From contig OY759261.1 of assembly GCA_963662155.1 (NCBI GenBank), positions 69,310,169 to 69,374,168 of the forward strand: DNA of 64,000 nucleotides, read 5' to 3'. A program made the translations under genes and the position numbers. Numbering within the stretch: position 1 is the first letter of the stretch; every line of letters starts with the position of its first letter. Source of the DNA: Lamellibrachia columna. Its lineage: Eukaryota > Annelida > Polychaeta > Sabellida > Siboglinidae. Shown in pieces: positions 27,960 to 39,600 of this stretch. The notes beneath the pieces are model-generated. The model was not told where the DNA came from. It saw only the letters and a program-made list of their open reading frames with translations, and searched no databases.

Positions 27960-29156
27960 ATTTTGTTGTCAGGACGACCTTTTCTCTTATTGACACACAT
28001 ATTACATGTAATCACAAGAATATCAGACACGTACGTTTTCATAATCTTATTATTTTACAAAATAGTTTTTTCTTATATTAATACATTTTGCATAGAGCTA
28101 CACAAATCATAAAACAAAAGTGAAATACCCTACCCTGATCTGGATTTCATACCCAACATTGTGCTTAGCACTGTATGATCAATAGTCTTCAAGTATAATA
28201 AATCTCATGATTACTTATACATTCTACAAAATAACAACATTATATTACATAGTCACATACAATCTGACATTTGCTATTAATTATTCGATTACATCACAAT
28301 TACATTTGTAATTAATTATAAACTACACAATTGTAACTACTGATCTGAAATCCACAGAGAAGGGGTCATCATACTAAACAAGGTTACCAAGGTATATATT
28401 AAACCAATTTAGATAGTAGACCCTTTTTATTGAATAAAGTAACCATAACTGAATAAGCATGCAAAGGCCAATGGTATTTGATTGACAAATGAAATAATTA
28501 TAATAAAGGTATTTGTACAGACCACACCCACACCACAATGCTAGCACAGAATTACACAAAATGGAAAGTATATAAAATAAACACTACTGAAACTTTTTGA
28601 ATATGCAATAAATGCTGAACATTACAGTCGACTTATATATTTATTTGCATCACAAAATAATGAGATTTTTAAAGATTTTACGTCAGCAAAAAATTTAATA
28701 TTAATAGTCAGCATTTACACCATATTAGTCAATATGACATCAAAATTCATTAAATTAATGGGGGAATTACAACAGACACAAGTACATAATTATATCAATG
28801 AGAAGATATCTCAATACATCAATATTTTCAGATGGTCCAACAAAACAAACCTGATAATGCTGATATTTTGTTTCAACCTAGCTGAGCTGTTGTTTCATCC
28901 TAATTACAGTGACGCAATCATTTGTCTCATAAACTGATATAAAAATATTCAAGAAAGGCATCATGTGTGGACATTTGAGAGTTGTAGTCTATAGACAACC
29001 TTTATAGCTTCCCAACTAAAATTCAATTATTTCATTATTTCTAATCCCTGTAATGTCCCCAGCAACCTTTAACCTACACTCCAGGTCATGACCTTGCACC
29101 TTCACTGCAGGCATGTACACCTGTACACTAAAACAAGCAAATACTACATGACATGA
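27960..29156. other. AT-rich intergenic DNA, no gene recognised
   Basis: No motif, RNA gene or transposon terminus recognised. It may hold downstream introns or UTR of the minus-strand membrane protein gene at 31518-31991. Confidence 0.35.
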
Positions 29157-29847
29157 TTTGTAAGATATTGTTCACAATTGTCAACATTTATCTACTCGTT
29201 AATTCTCAGCCCCCCGCCCCTCCCTCAACTATAGTACTTTGAAATGTTGATAATTTTCCCGATTGAAAAACATCGATATAACAATGTTGTGACCCAATGT
29301 CTACAAACATTTACCTCCAATAATTATGTTAAACCTTTGTGTTTTGTAAACAACTCCATAGTGTCATATTAATAATGGTTTTCGATGTGAAGTCACAAGG
29401 ACATTTTTTACAGTGCCATGCCATGAACAATTACGCGATTTAAAACAGTAGTAGCTATGTTAGCAACTACAGTAGTAGCTATGTTAGTTACTACAGTAGT
29501 AGCTATGTTAGTAACTACAGTAGTAGCTATGTTAGTAACTACAGTAGTAGCTATGTTAGTAACTACAGTAGTAGCTATGTAACAGTTCACTGTGTGGCGC
29601 TGCATGATGCAATGATGGTCATATTTCACATGCCACCGATATTGACCCCTCTCCCTGTAGTCAATAATTTATACTCTGCCATTTGGCAGCATTTTTTCCC
29701 AGTCAGACAGCCCTCATATTATTTGCACTCGCCGCTAGCACTGCCTTTTAGTGGCTTATTCACAATGACCTGTATCAGGGCATTTAATGGCAATGACCAG
29801 TGCACTTTGTATGAACAGATAAATGTTGACAATTGTGGACCCTAAAA
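29157..29847. mobile_element. TTAA MITE family B, copy 2 (with internal expansion)
   Basis: Ends cacaattgtcaacatttatc and, reverse-complemented, cacaattgtcaacatttatc form inverted repeats. The interior matches 32663-33112 (acaaacatttacctccaataa, gtgtcatatt, cagtgccatgccatga, aacagttcac.g.gtggcgctgca). It contains a 24-bp tandem repeat absent from the other copies. Confidence 0.8.
29445..29582. repeat. 24-bp minisatellite inside MITE copy 2
   Basis: cagtagtagctatgttagtaacta repeats about 5-6 times (starts at about 29470, 29494, 29518, 29542, 29566). Confidence 0.95.
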
Positions 29848-31190
29848 CAAATACTGTCATGATTGCTAACTAAACCCACTCAGTGAGACCTACAAATGTT
29901 GATACACTCCTCCACCAGCAGCATAATCCTTGTTAAATACCCACACACCCTGAATGATATGTACATTATCTAATTGTATACAGATAATAAATATAAGAAT
30001 TTGTCAGAGTCAGGCTGACACAAAATTCTTACAAACAGGGTATAGTCTACAGTGATTTGTAAACATTTCAACAGGTTTGGGTAAATTCTGGAATTTAAAT
30101 GTATTTAAATTCTTATTTGTTTAACCAAACAGGCGTTTCTGGAGAATTGCAATTTAAATTTTCATCGTTGTTAAATATTTAAGTGTCACCAAAATATCTC
30201 TTATTTTTTTATTTTCCAAAAATATAATGTTAATTTTGAATTGTTGCAACTATGAAACATTATTGTATATCAATTACTCAAATATGACAAGTACTGCAAC
30301 TGTATAAGACTTAAAAGAAATTGGAATTAATGAATTATCAGACATCAAGTAGCCAAACGAAGACATATGCATGAACTATGTAAACACTTTGAACTGCTAT
30401 TTCTATTATCTTACAAGGGATTAAGCATTCAGCAATGTAAATATCACAGGAAGACTACAAAATGCATTGTTACGCAGCGCTATCACAAATATATGGAATG
30501 GAAACATTTTCCACGCAACATTCACAGAATGTGTGGCTCACAAAATGTACAATTGGCCGACTATACAACTCACAGTATGTATGGAATGTATACAACTCAC
30601 AATGAACATACATCTTAAACCTTGATTTGTTGCACCTGAACTATGCATTTTGTTCAGTTGTTGGAATACACCAGCGCACAAACAACATACCAGATTTTCG
30701 TTTAGCACCAAAACGATACCCGTGTATTTCACCCACCAAAAATTACTCCAAAATTGTACAATATTGGCTTCACCAATTTGAGACACTTCATTTCCAAGAG
30801 TTTTGACTTTTTTAAATTTCGTCCATGCTATTATTTTATGAACATTGTTCAAAAATTTCTTGGTAAATTAATTTATTTTCAATTCATCAATATAAATATA
30901 ATCGCCACTACAATCTCCAAGGACAACTTCAGTCCTTGTCATGAAGATTCTTTGAAGCGGGTGTGCACAACAAGTCATTAAAAAAAATTAAAATCCATTA
31001 TCAAAATAATGCTTTAACACGTTCGCATAATAAAACATTTCGCAAGATTAAGTTGCATAATTGAGGTCTGAATTCGCATTTTTTGTGAAACGTGAACGTT
31101 TGCACACCCCTGTGAAATGGAGAACAAAGTGTCACATAGGTTTAAAGTAAAATCAACAGTCACATCACTTCTTACGTTTTCCCTCAAGAA
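29848..31190. other. No gene recognised
   Basis: AT-rich. Could be intron or UTR of the minus-strand gene at 31518-31991, but no exon is supportable. Confidence 0.3.
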
Positions 31191-31204
31191 TGAAATGTCA
31201 ACAT

Positions 31205-31570
31205 ATTACACATGTGGATTTGCAACAAAGCCAACAAAGACAATCGTAACTACGATTACAATAAACATCACACCTGTTGATTAACAACAAATGCAACAAT
31301 GATGATCGTAACTACGGTTACAATAAACATAACACATGTGGATTAACAACAAATGCAACAATGATGATCGTAACTACGGTTTTACAATAAACATGACACC
31401 TGTGAATTAACAACAAATGCAACAATGATGATCGTAACTACGGTTACAATAAACATGACACATGTGGATTAACAACAAATGCAACAATGATGATCGTAAC
31501 TACAATTACAATAAACATTATACCTGTGGATTAACAACAAATGCAACAATGATGATCGTAACTACAATTA
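31205..31570 (-). repeat. 62-bp minisatellite derived from the end of the adjacent exon, about six copies
   Basis: ttaacaacaaatgcaacaat recurs at about 31281, 31343, 31407, 31469 and 31531 (62, 64, 62, 62 bp), with a diverged copy near 31217. On the minus strand the unit equals the last ~45 bases of the open frame at 31518-31991 (encoding VVTIIIVAFVVNPQ) plus about 17 bases beyond a CAG/GTataa donor-like site. Confidence 0.9.
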
Positions 31571-31991
31571 CAACAAACATTATACTGGTCACAATACACT
31601 TCATCGTCTCTTCTGTTTCAATGTCGTAACGATTGAAAAACGTCACTTCTTCTTCTGATATCTGTCTCGACATATCTTTTGCGATACCCATTTGTACTAC
31701 TGTCTCTGCAGCTGTGTTTGAGGCATGCGAGCATGCAACTGTGTCGTCCATTGGGATGCGACTACTGTTGTTTTTGCCTTTTGAAGTGTTTGAACCATTT
31801 AGTTTGTGAGCGGAGGCACCAGTAGTTCCGCCAAAGTCAGTGGTGGTCTGGTGAGACATGGCACCAACCTCAATCGAGTTGACAAGAACGTCTTCATCAG
31901 AGGAGTCCATCATATCTTCGTTAGAGAGAAGTGGATAGTCAAGTTCGCTGTTAACGTCATCAAGTAAGAGGTATGGTTTTGTTACTGGCAT
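31518..31991 (-). CDS. Unrecognised acidic protein with C-terminal transmembrane helix (possibly a first coding exon)
   Basis: 157 codons from ATG 31991, no family recognised. Residues 1-130 are hydrophilic and acidic (LLLDDVNSELDYPLLSNEDM, DMMDSSDEDVLVNSIE) with a basic Ser/Asn segment (SNTSKGKNNSSR). A juxtamembrane stretch (RQISEEEVTFFNRYDIETEE) precedes a strongly hydrophobic helix at about 134-153 (SIMFVVIVVTIIIVAFVV). A stop lies upstream in frame and a ttgttgcag acceptor-like site at about 32045 suggests a 5'-UTR intron. The stop TAA (31518-31520) lies inside CAG/GTATAA, a plausible donor, so the exon may really end at 31524 and the protein continue. As it stands it would be a tail-anchored or single-pass type II membrane protein. 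Confidence 0.5.
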   Translation of the reverse strand: MPVTKPYLLLDDVNSELDYPLLSNEDMMDSSDEDVLVNSIEVGAMSHQTTTDFGGTTGASAHKLNGSNTSKGKNNSSRIPMDDTVACSHASNTAAETVVQMGIAKDMSRQISEEEVTFFNRYDIETEETMKCIVTSIMFVVIVVTIIIVAFVVNPQV

Positions 31992-32098
31992 CGTTTCATT
32001 GTGCGTGCCAATGAAGACATGATGTCGATATCACGAGAATTCTGCAACAAACGTAGGAGCTGTTGAACATATATATACTTGGTAGTATAATTATGCAC

Positions 32099-32426
32099 AA
32101 TGTTTGATACTAAATGAAATCAATGTCATTTACTCTCAGAGACCAACCCCCACCCCACCCTCCGGGTGTGAAGCTTTCAGTTTCATCATCCATCATGCTT
32201 ACATACCAGTCCATTCATATTCAGCCATCATAATGCTCAACTGTCTGCATGCGCTTGACTTTAGCACCCTTTTGAACAATGCTTGGAAAATAAACAATGC
32301 TCTGGGGAAAAATACATAATTGTGTGATGTTAAACAAAGCAGCTGCTATGCTACCCCTAACCCCACCCCCTCAGCCCCAATGAAACCAATTCTGTTTAGC
32401 ATAAAATGTATGTTTTGAGAAGGCCC
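32099..32426. mobile_element. Family C MITE copy (left end lost)
   Basis: Matches 43988-44402 and 19470-19755: tgtttgatactaaatgaaat, tcatttactctcagagacca, ggaaaataaacaatg, acaaagcagctgct, and the right end gtatgttttgagaaggccc. Confidence 0.65.
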
Positions 32427-32662
32427 AACAAATATCATACATAGTGTGTGCGCGCGCTTGCGTTGTGCATGCGTGCACATACGTCTGTATGTGCGTGCGT
32501 GCATGCATGCATGCAGTATGTCTTGATTGAACTACAAAGTCACTCCCACATGTAGCCAACCAATCTGCATAGAACTTTCAAGAAGATACCCTACGAGGAG
32601 AGCAGAATGATCCAGGTCTGATATCACAGCTCCTGCTAAGTGCCTCTATCTTCCTGGGACCC

Positions 32663-33112
32663 TTAAGGGGCATTCATAAATGTCCACATTTAACTATTTG
32701 TACAAGGTGTACTAATTCTCAGACCCCCCACCTCCCTCCCCCACCCCCCTCCCCGAATTAGAACTTTAAAATACTTATAATTTTCCAGATTGAAAAAATA
32801 TATATCAATGTAACAATGTTAATGCATGTACCCAGGATATACAACAATCACCTTCAGAATATATTTACAAACATTTATCTCCAATAATGATGTTAAAGCT
32901 TTATGATTGTTTTCCGACAACTCTGTGGTGTCATATTGACCACTGTTTCCATGAAGTTGTGAATTTCCAAGATGTTGGACTGTTCCACAGTGCCACACCA
33001 TGACCGGTAACATGATTTAAAACAATTTTAGTTCCATAACAGTTCACCGCATGGCGCTGCAGGATGTAATGATGGTCATATTTCGGATGCAACTGACATT
33101 AAACCAATTAGC
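32663..33112. mobile_element. TTAA MITE family B, copy 3 (right end lost)
   Basis: Begins TTAAGGGGCATTCATAAATG at a TTAA and shares its body with copy 2 up to gtaatgatggtcatatttcg; no matching right terminus found. Confidence 0.75.
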
Positions 33113-33389
33113 ACAGCAAAGCTTAACCCCCTTTAGTATGGCCCAGAAGGTTAGCTGATGTTTCCCTGTGCATACTAATCACTACAACGAGGTCACTTTT
33201 CTTCCATATTCTCTAAAGCTCTATCTACCAGGTATAAGTTTGAACACAATAAATACACCGCAGGGCATTGCTATATAACAGAAACACCAGTAAAGGAAAA
33301 GATCTTTGGCCTACTGGAGGATCTGCGGCGCACAGCGACCTTCGTATGAAGAACTGGAGTCCCTGTCTGAGCGTTCGACGAAGAAATAT

Positions 33390-34205
33390 TATGCAGTATT
33401 ATTTATGACAATACACAGGGCCTTAATTGTTAGACTATGTGCATGGTGTTATCTTTGACAATACACAGGGCCGTAATTGTTAGATTATGTGGTGTTAACT
33501 ACCACAATACACTGCCTTAATTATTAGATTATGTGCATGGTGTTATCTTTGACAAAACACATGGCCGTAATTGTTAGATTATGTAGTGTTAACTACCACA
33601 ATACACTGCCTTAATTGTTAGATTATGTGGTGTTATCTTCAACAATACACAGGGCCTTGATTGTTAGATTACGTGGTGTTAACTACCACAATACACAGCC
33701 TTAATTGTTAGATTATGTGGTGTTAATTGCCACACTACACAGGGCCTTGATTGTTAGATTACTTGGTGTTAACTACCACAATACACAACCTTAATTGTTA
33801 GATTATGTGGTGTTAACTACCACAATACACAGGGCCTTGATTGTTAGATTATGGGGTGTTAACTACCACAATACACAAATTTAATTGTTAGATTGTGTGA
33901 TGTTAACTGCCACAATACACAGGGCCTTGATTGTTAGATTATGTGGTGTTAACTACTACAATACACAACCTTAATTGTTAGATTATGTGGTGTTAACTAA
34001 CACAATACACTGCCTTGTTAGAATATGGGGTGTTAGTTGCGACAATACATGACCTTACTTGTTTGATTATGTGGTGTTAGTTGTGACAATACACAGGTCC
34101 TTGATTGTTAGATTATGTGGTGTTAGTTACCACAGTACATGGCCTTCATCGTTAAATTATGTGGTGTTAGTTACCACGATATACACAGGGCCTTGATTGT
34201 TACAT
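33390..34205. repeat. Minisatellite of about 46-51 bp, roughly 17 units
   Basis: ttgttagattatgtggtgtt followed by aactaccacaatacac and agggcctt recurs throughout with alternating unit types (ggccttga versus gccttaatt), suggesting two-unit higher-order steps. Confidence 0.93.
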
Positions 34206-34564
34206 TACGTTGTGTCAGTGGCATCATATGAAAATAACTAAAATTAAACAATAGCATGATTTAACCCACATAATTATGTACTTTACAGAAGTTGGATTCA
34301 AGTGTAACTGTGTTTGTCATTGATTGCATTATGTTCAATTAATCAGTAACTCCAGACTCAGATCAAGTCTCCAGACTTTATTCAACAAGTCTTTGGAAAG
34401 TTTTCACAAGAGTAGTCTAAAACCTTGATATGTGTTGCTGTCTTCAAAGAGTATGTTTCAAGTATATTTGAGTCACTACACTTACTCCACTCCACATTTA
34501 ACTCCAAACAGCCCTGTCTACTAACATGGGGTGGTTTACTTTCAGAGTTTTCCTTCCCTAAAGT

Positions 34565-34830
34565 GGGGCGCAGTGGTAGAGTGGTAGAGCATCGGATTTT
34601 CGGTCGAGGGGACATGTGGTAGAGCGTCAGACTTTTTGGTTGACGTGACCGGGGTTCAAAACCACCTGCTGCTGTTTCAAAACCTGGACAATTTCGTTCA
34701 CCCCACTTTTCCCCGTGTCTTTCGGAAGAGACACTAACAGCCGTTGGTCCATTTTACCTGGTGTCTATGCCAGGGGAAGTAAAAGATCCCACACAGGGAG
34801 TAAATGTGTAACCTGTCGTGGACTCAAAGA
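34565..34830 (+). mobile_element. tRNA-derived SINE (plus orientation)
   Basis: gtggtagagcgtcagac gives a tRNA-like A box and ccggggttcaaaacc at 34648-34662 a B box. Downstream comes a SINE body (cgtgtctttcggaagagaca). A second truncated head (ggtagagcatcgga) lies just before it at 34573-34600. Confidence 0.7.
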
Positions 34831-34859
34831 GTGGTGGTCTCTATCTCTAACCCACCGAT

Positions 34860-35025
34860 TCCAGGCGCATGAGAGGCGCCAAACAGGACCAAAGTGTAAC
34901 ACTTGTCTCTTCTGAAGGACACAAGCAAAGTGGGGTGAACAAAATTGCGCAACCTTTGAAACAACAGAGGTGGACAGTCAGGTGCTCTATTGCCTCTAAC
35001 CACAAGACCACCGCTCCCCACTCTA
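34860..35025 (-). mobile_element. Inverted copy of the same SINE family
   Basis: Read from 35025 on the minus strand: ggggagcggtggtcttgtgg and ttagaggcaatagagc (tRNA-like head), then tgttgtttcaaaggttgcgc, ttgttcaccccactt and gtgtccttcagaagagacaa, which matches the body of the plus-strand copy. The two copies face each other. Confidence 0.7.
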
Positions 35026-35619
35026 AGATTCTAATTAGCTTCCTCCTTTACCTTAGCCTTAGACAGTCATTATTTATTTATTACAGTCAGACAACAAATA
35101 TGCAGCGGCAAGAGGGCAAACTTTTGACTCTACCCGTGGCTATGCTATTACTTGTGTGACTTCCTGGTTTGTTTACCGACATTCCGTACAACTATAACTG
35201 TTCAACGAAAAGATTACTGTAACCAAATGAGTAATTTATCGCAGGAAACAGCTTACGATATTCTGCGCGGCGAAAGATGCAATATGGCCAATAATCTTTG
35301 GTCAAACTTTGTGAGTGCAGCATAGAAACAGAAGAAAGGTTGATTACACTGACACTGTTATACTGACACACAAACATAGTCAGTACCCGGTACTCAGCAT
35401 GTAGTAACTACATCTACGACGTACAAGTGTTTGACACGAAGTCACAATGACAATGTCACTGAATGTGAGCACTCCAAGTCGGGTGACATCCGCCCACCTT
35501 TTCCGCTTTAGTCGATCTCGTGACACTACGAAAACCAGACAAAACGAATCATACGTAAACACCCGAAATTGACATGTGTGGATGTCCGCTGGTGACGCCA
35601 CCAGGTAGTGACAAGTTCA

Positions 35620-35627
35620 TGACGTCA
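35620..35627 (+). promoter_or_regulatory. CRE/ATF-like site TGACGTCA
   Basis: Perfect palindromic TGACGTCA about 0.9 kb upstream of the PDIA4 start. Whether it is used is unknown; bZIP factors of the CREB/ATF group bind this sequence. Confidence 0.25.
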
Positions 35628-36450
35628 ACGACCCAAACACATATCCGTCGTCATAAATAATTCACAAACTCCGTAACACAATCTCAGATCTCGGTTCCCG
35701 TCTTCGCCGCATGGTGTCTACTGTAAGTGTAATTTCATTCAGCAGATGGCGCTAATGTGCCCAAGTGTCACCGTCTGTCTTCGTGCTTTTGGTTCGTTTG
35801 TCATTCATCGTGTGGCGCCACTTCTTCGACACGGCCTACTCTGGAGTGTAACTATCTGAATTTGCTTGCAGCGTTAAATTGGCCAAACACATTTTTCAAG
35901 TGTGCTCGAATGATAATCTGGTCAATCATCCCTACTCTATTTATGAAGCCTTGATACATTAGAATGTGCGTCGCGCTATTTGGACATTACTCATTATATC
36001 GACTAAGTTTTTAGGAATATCGTTCGGTTAAGTAAGTTAAGTCTTAAGAGTCGCCGTCGGTCGTTATAGAATATAGTTGTTGTTCATACAAGACAAGTAA
36101 AGACAGTAGCAGCCTTAGGCTTAGCCTAGGCTTTACTACTGGGAGTTTAGACTAGTAGCCGTTTCAAAAACGCCACGTAATTACACAAGCTAATGTGCAT
36201 AACAAGAGCTATCGATCTGCGGCAAGCTGCTACAAGCAGACGAGAGAACAATTTACTATCAGAAAATTTAATAGCATAACTTGGCAGGTCGTGATTGGCC
36301 AGAAGTTTGTAAGTAGATATCACTGCGCGGTACATGTTGAAAGATGTAAAATATTAATATTAAAACGTACATAGATAAAATACATGTTATGTTGATACTG
36401 TTATTTATAAAGTACCAAAACAATAACAAATGTAGGCGAATTTTAGCAAT

Positions 36451-36458
36451 ACACGTGG
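36451..36458 (+). promoter_or_regulatory. ACACGTGG, E-box / XBP1-ATF6 core-like site near PDIA4 start
   Basis: CACGTG 80 bp upstream of the PDIA4 ATG; on the minus strand it contains CCACG, the half-site of ER-stress response elements. No CCAAT partner at the ERSE spacing was seen, so the assignment is tentative, although PDIA4 is ER-stress induced in other animals. Confidence 0.25.
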
Positions 36459-36537
36459 GACTTCTTTATTAGTCGCGCGTAGGTCGATATGTGACACCGG
36501 GCGGTATTAACCGGCGTCGTCAATCTCATTCTCGAAG

Positions 36538-36646
36538 ATGGCTTCGTCGAAGGTGTTGGTGTTGGTTTTTACCGTTTTTCTGCTAACTGCTTCATTGATA
36601 CACTGTGAAAATGAAGACACTGAATCGAAAACAAAGGCCAGTGGTG
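36538..36646 (+). CDS. PDIA4: PDIA4 exon 1
   Basis: Start ATG and signal peptide, ending KTKASG; donor gtgtgt at 36647. A donor at 36644 would drop one Gly; both keep phase 1. Confidence 0.8.
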
Positions 36647-39600
36647 GTGTGTATGCTTATATAGTGCACCGTTTCTCGCAATTTGTTTGTGCAGCTTTGA
36701 TGATGCGGTTTGTTTGGAAGTTGTGAAGCCTCATCCACGGCACAGAGTCAAACGAGGGTGGGTTGGGGTGGGTGTTACACCCTCCCCTCGTTGGAAGTTA
36801 GTAAGAAAGATTCGTCTGGGGGTGAATTGACACCTTGCTATGTGCATCTATTGTAGGATAGACAAGTGTTTAGCAAAAATGGTTGTTTTGTTGGAAGTTT
36901 TGTTACGTGCAGGCCTACCGGCTACTGCCAGTACTATATTGTATTGGCACTGCTCAGCATGTTTTCTTGAATCAATTTCAATAATTTAATAAAAACTAAT
37001 GTCTTAATTTAAAATTTAATACAACCATTTATAAGTTGTAAAACAGTATATACTTTGAATGTGACACGAGTGTTGATATTTGAATGTTATTAATGGTTAG
37101 GCATAATGTGCAATGTAAAAACAGGTCTTTAAAAAATAATAAAATATTCCTACATGCAGGCTTAATTTTTTGTTCAGTAAAACAGGAACAGTTGATCACA
37201 CAGGCACGCAGAGAGGAGATAACATGTACCTGAAAATTACATGTTGATCAAGGTTGCCTTTTTCTAGAATGTAAACATTCATTGCATGGGCGTTTGTTCA
37301 GACATACACAACAAAAGTCAACATTCGTAATTACCTGCTGAATGTTCTGCTTTTACACGCCAACCCTGATTGGTGCACACCTGATGAGTAACAGAAATCC
37401 ACAAGACTGCAAACAAACCCATTTCATTATCTACAACTGCTGGTTTGCAGAGATGGAGTAATCATACTCAGTAATCGTAATCATGTGTAATAGTTTTTTA
37501 GTAATCGTACTGATATGCAATTACTTTTGATCAAAAAGTCCAAGTAATCGTAATCATGATTACAATCACAATTAACATTTTCTTATGCTTATTTCTATAG
37601 TTCTACCCGAGATGAATTAAGAGTGCATCTGTCTCATGGCTTGACAGATTCCATGTGTAGCTCACTCACTACTGAGCTTGTCTACTGGCTTGGGCAATTA
37701 GGACTGTTCAAACAATTGCCTGGACCTGACTTGCAGCTTTCTTTGATATTGGTTGTTTAGCTGTGTCTAATGTGCACAATGAAGCTCAGCTCACACCCAG
37801 CTCTATTCATTTATCTAACTAGAGGTAGTTTAAACAATAGCCTGGAGCTGGATGGACATCTTCCTTGGTGTTGTCTCTCAGTCTCACAGATAGCAATGAC
37901 ATCAGATATTTTTACTTATTTCAATATTCCTTGAGTAATGATTATAATCAAAAGTAATCATAATCGATTATACACATTTTCAAAGTAATAGTCTTGTTAC
38001 ACGTAGACAGCTACTGGGCTACTCTTACATTCCTTTCAGCCTATCACATTATATTTCCTCACTTTTACAGTTTCATTCAGTCACTGAAATAATTTAATAA
38101 TACCCTTGTCAATTATTTGAATGAACATTTTCTTCTTGGTGTGCCTATATTAACTGTATACTTTATGCAGAGACAAAGGAGGAAGAAGACGCAGGGAAAA
38201 AAGATGTAGTGAAAGACTCAGGCATGGAACAAGAAAATGGAGTCCTGGTTCTCACTACGGAAAATTTTGATGACATTGTGGAGTCGTCCGATTCAATCCT
38301 GGTAGAATTCTATGCACCATGGTAAGCACAGGAACTGGCAACATGTGTGAAAATGACAGTGCATGGTATTCACACAATCACAATGTATTATATACTAAGG
38401 GCCGTAGAATGGGCAAAATTAACAATGACACATGTGAAAGATATATTCCTATACTAATATATAGACGAATCAAGCCAATCTACTGTGGAGATTTCTACAG
38501 GTGCTTGTTACTGCTGTAGGTGTGGCCATTGCAAGAGCCTGGCCCCGCAGTATGAGAAGGCTGCCAAGATGCTAAAGGAAAGTGACCAACCAGTGCCACT
38601 TGCTAAAGTGGATGCCACAAAGGAACCCAAACTAGCTTCAAGGTTGGTTTTGAATTTAATTTAATTTATTCAACATAATCAATGTACATTTTCGATAAAT
38701 TTTAAACATACATAGTTATAAGCCTAACTACCACTAAAGTGGTACAATGAATATATAATTAAAGAACAACAATCAGAAAATGTTGAAGGGAAATGCAAGA
38801 AGTTGTACACTTATAAATTGCATTCCCAAAAGTAAACAATTGCACTGGTTCCATACTTAAAAAAAAATTTACTTAATTAAACTAGTCTTAACTACCCAAA
38901 AAGGTATGGTATTTAATACGAAAATAAAATAATATACATATATAACACGTAACCATGACACTAATGCAATTTATTCATATTTCATATCTATGCAAGAGTA
39001 AGGCTTTGTACGTTTTTTTTATTTATAAATCGAATTGCATAACTTAATATCAGCATTGCATAACTTAATATCATTCCACATCTTTTACACTAATACGATC
39101 AGCTTTTTTAGTAGTCCTACTAAATCTTATTTTGAAATTACAATTTTTCATACGTTGTTGTGATAGTGACTAGCATTAACTTTCTGGAAGTACAACATAA
39201 TATTAGCTGGTAGTAGATATATATCTTGTACATAAACACCATGCTATTGAAATCCACCATGTCCTGTACAGCTAAAGTTTTCAGGTGATAAAACATCGGT
39301 CTTGTATGAGACCTGTAGTCTGCCTTTAGACATACGAACAGCTCTTTCTGAATAATATGCAAAGGTCGTACTCGACTCTTATAGGTGTTGCCCCAAATTT
39401 CACAACAATAATTTAAATATGGGAATATGACTATGAGGGTACAGTATAAAGAGTACAATGCAGAACTAGTCAATAAGTGTTTAACCCTATACATTACAAA
39501 TACATTCTTCGAAATTTTATTTTTTATGAGGGTGATATGTTCACTCCAATTCAAGTGGCAGTCAATGTGTACACCAAGAAATGTTGTAACATACACTCTA

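Larger units (their letters stand above)
35026..36537 (+). other. PDIA4 upstream region, no gene recognised
   Basis: Upstream of PDIA4 the sequence becomes less AT-rich and CpG-containing from about 35430 and holds the probable promoter. Short open frames show no conserved motifs. Confidence 0.4.

Noticed and set aside
30538..30852. Minus-strand 104-codon frame as a further exon of the 31518 gene
   Set aside because: No convincing acceptor and donor pair, AT-rich codon use and no resemblance to any domain.
34565..34665. Functional tRNA gene
   Set aside because: A and B boxes are present but the arms do not form a full cloverleaf and the sequence runs into a SINE body.
35380..35601. Minus-strand 73-codon frame as a gene divergent from PDIA4
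   Set aside because: No homology or splice signals recognised; lies in the promoter-like region.
38319..38519. Frame reading through the PDIA4 exon 2 donor
   Set aside because: Intron sequence; joining 38321 to 38520 restores WCGHC, which the read-through destroys.
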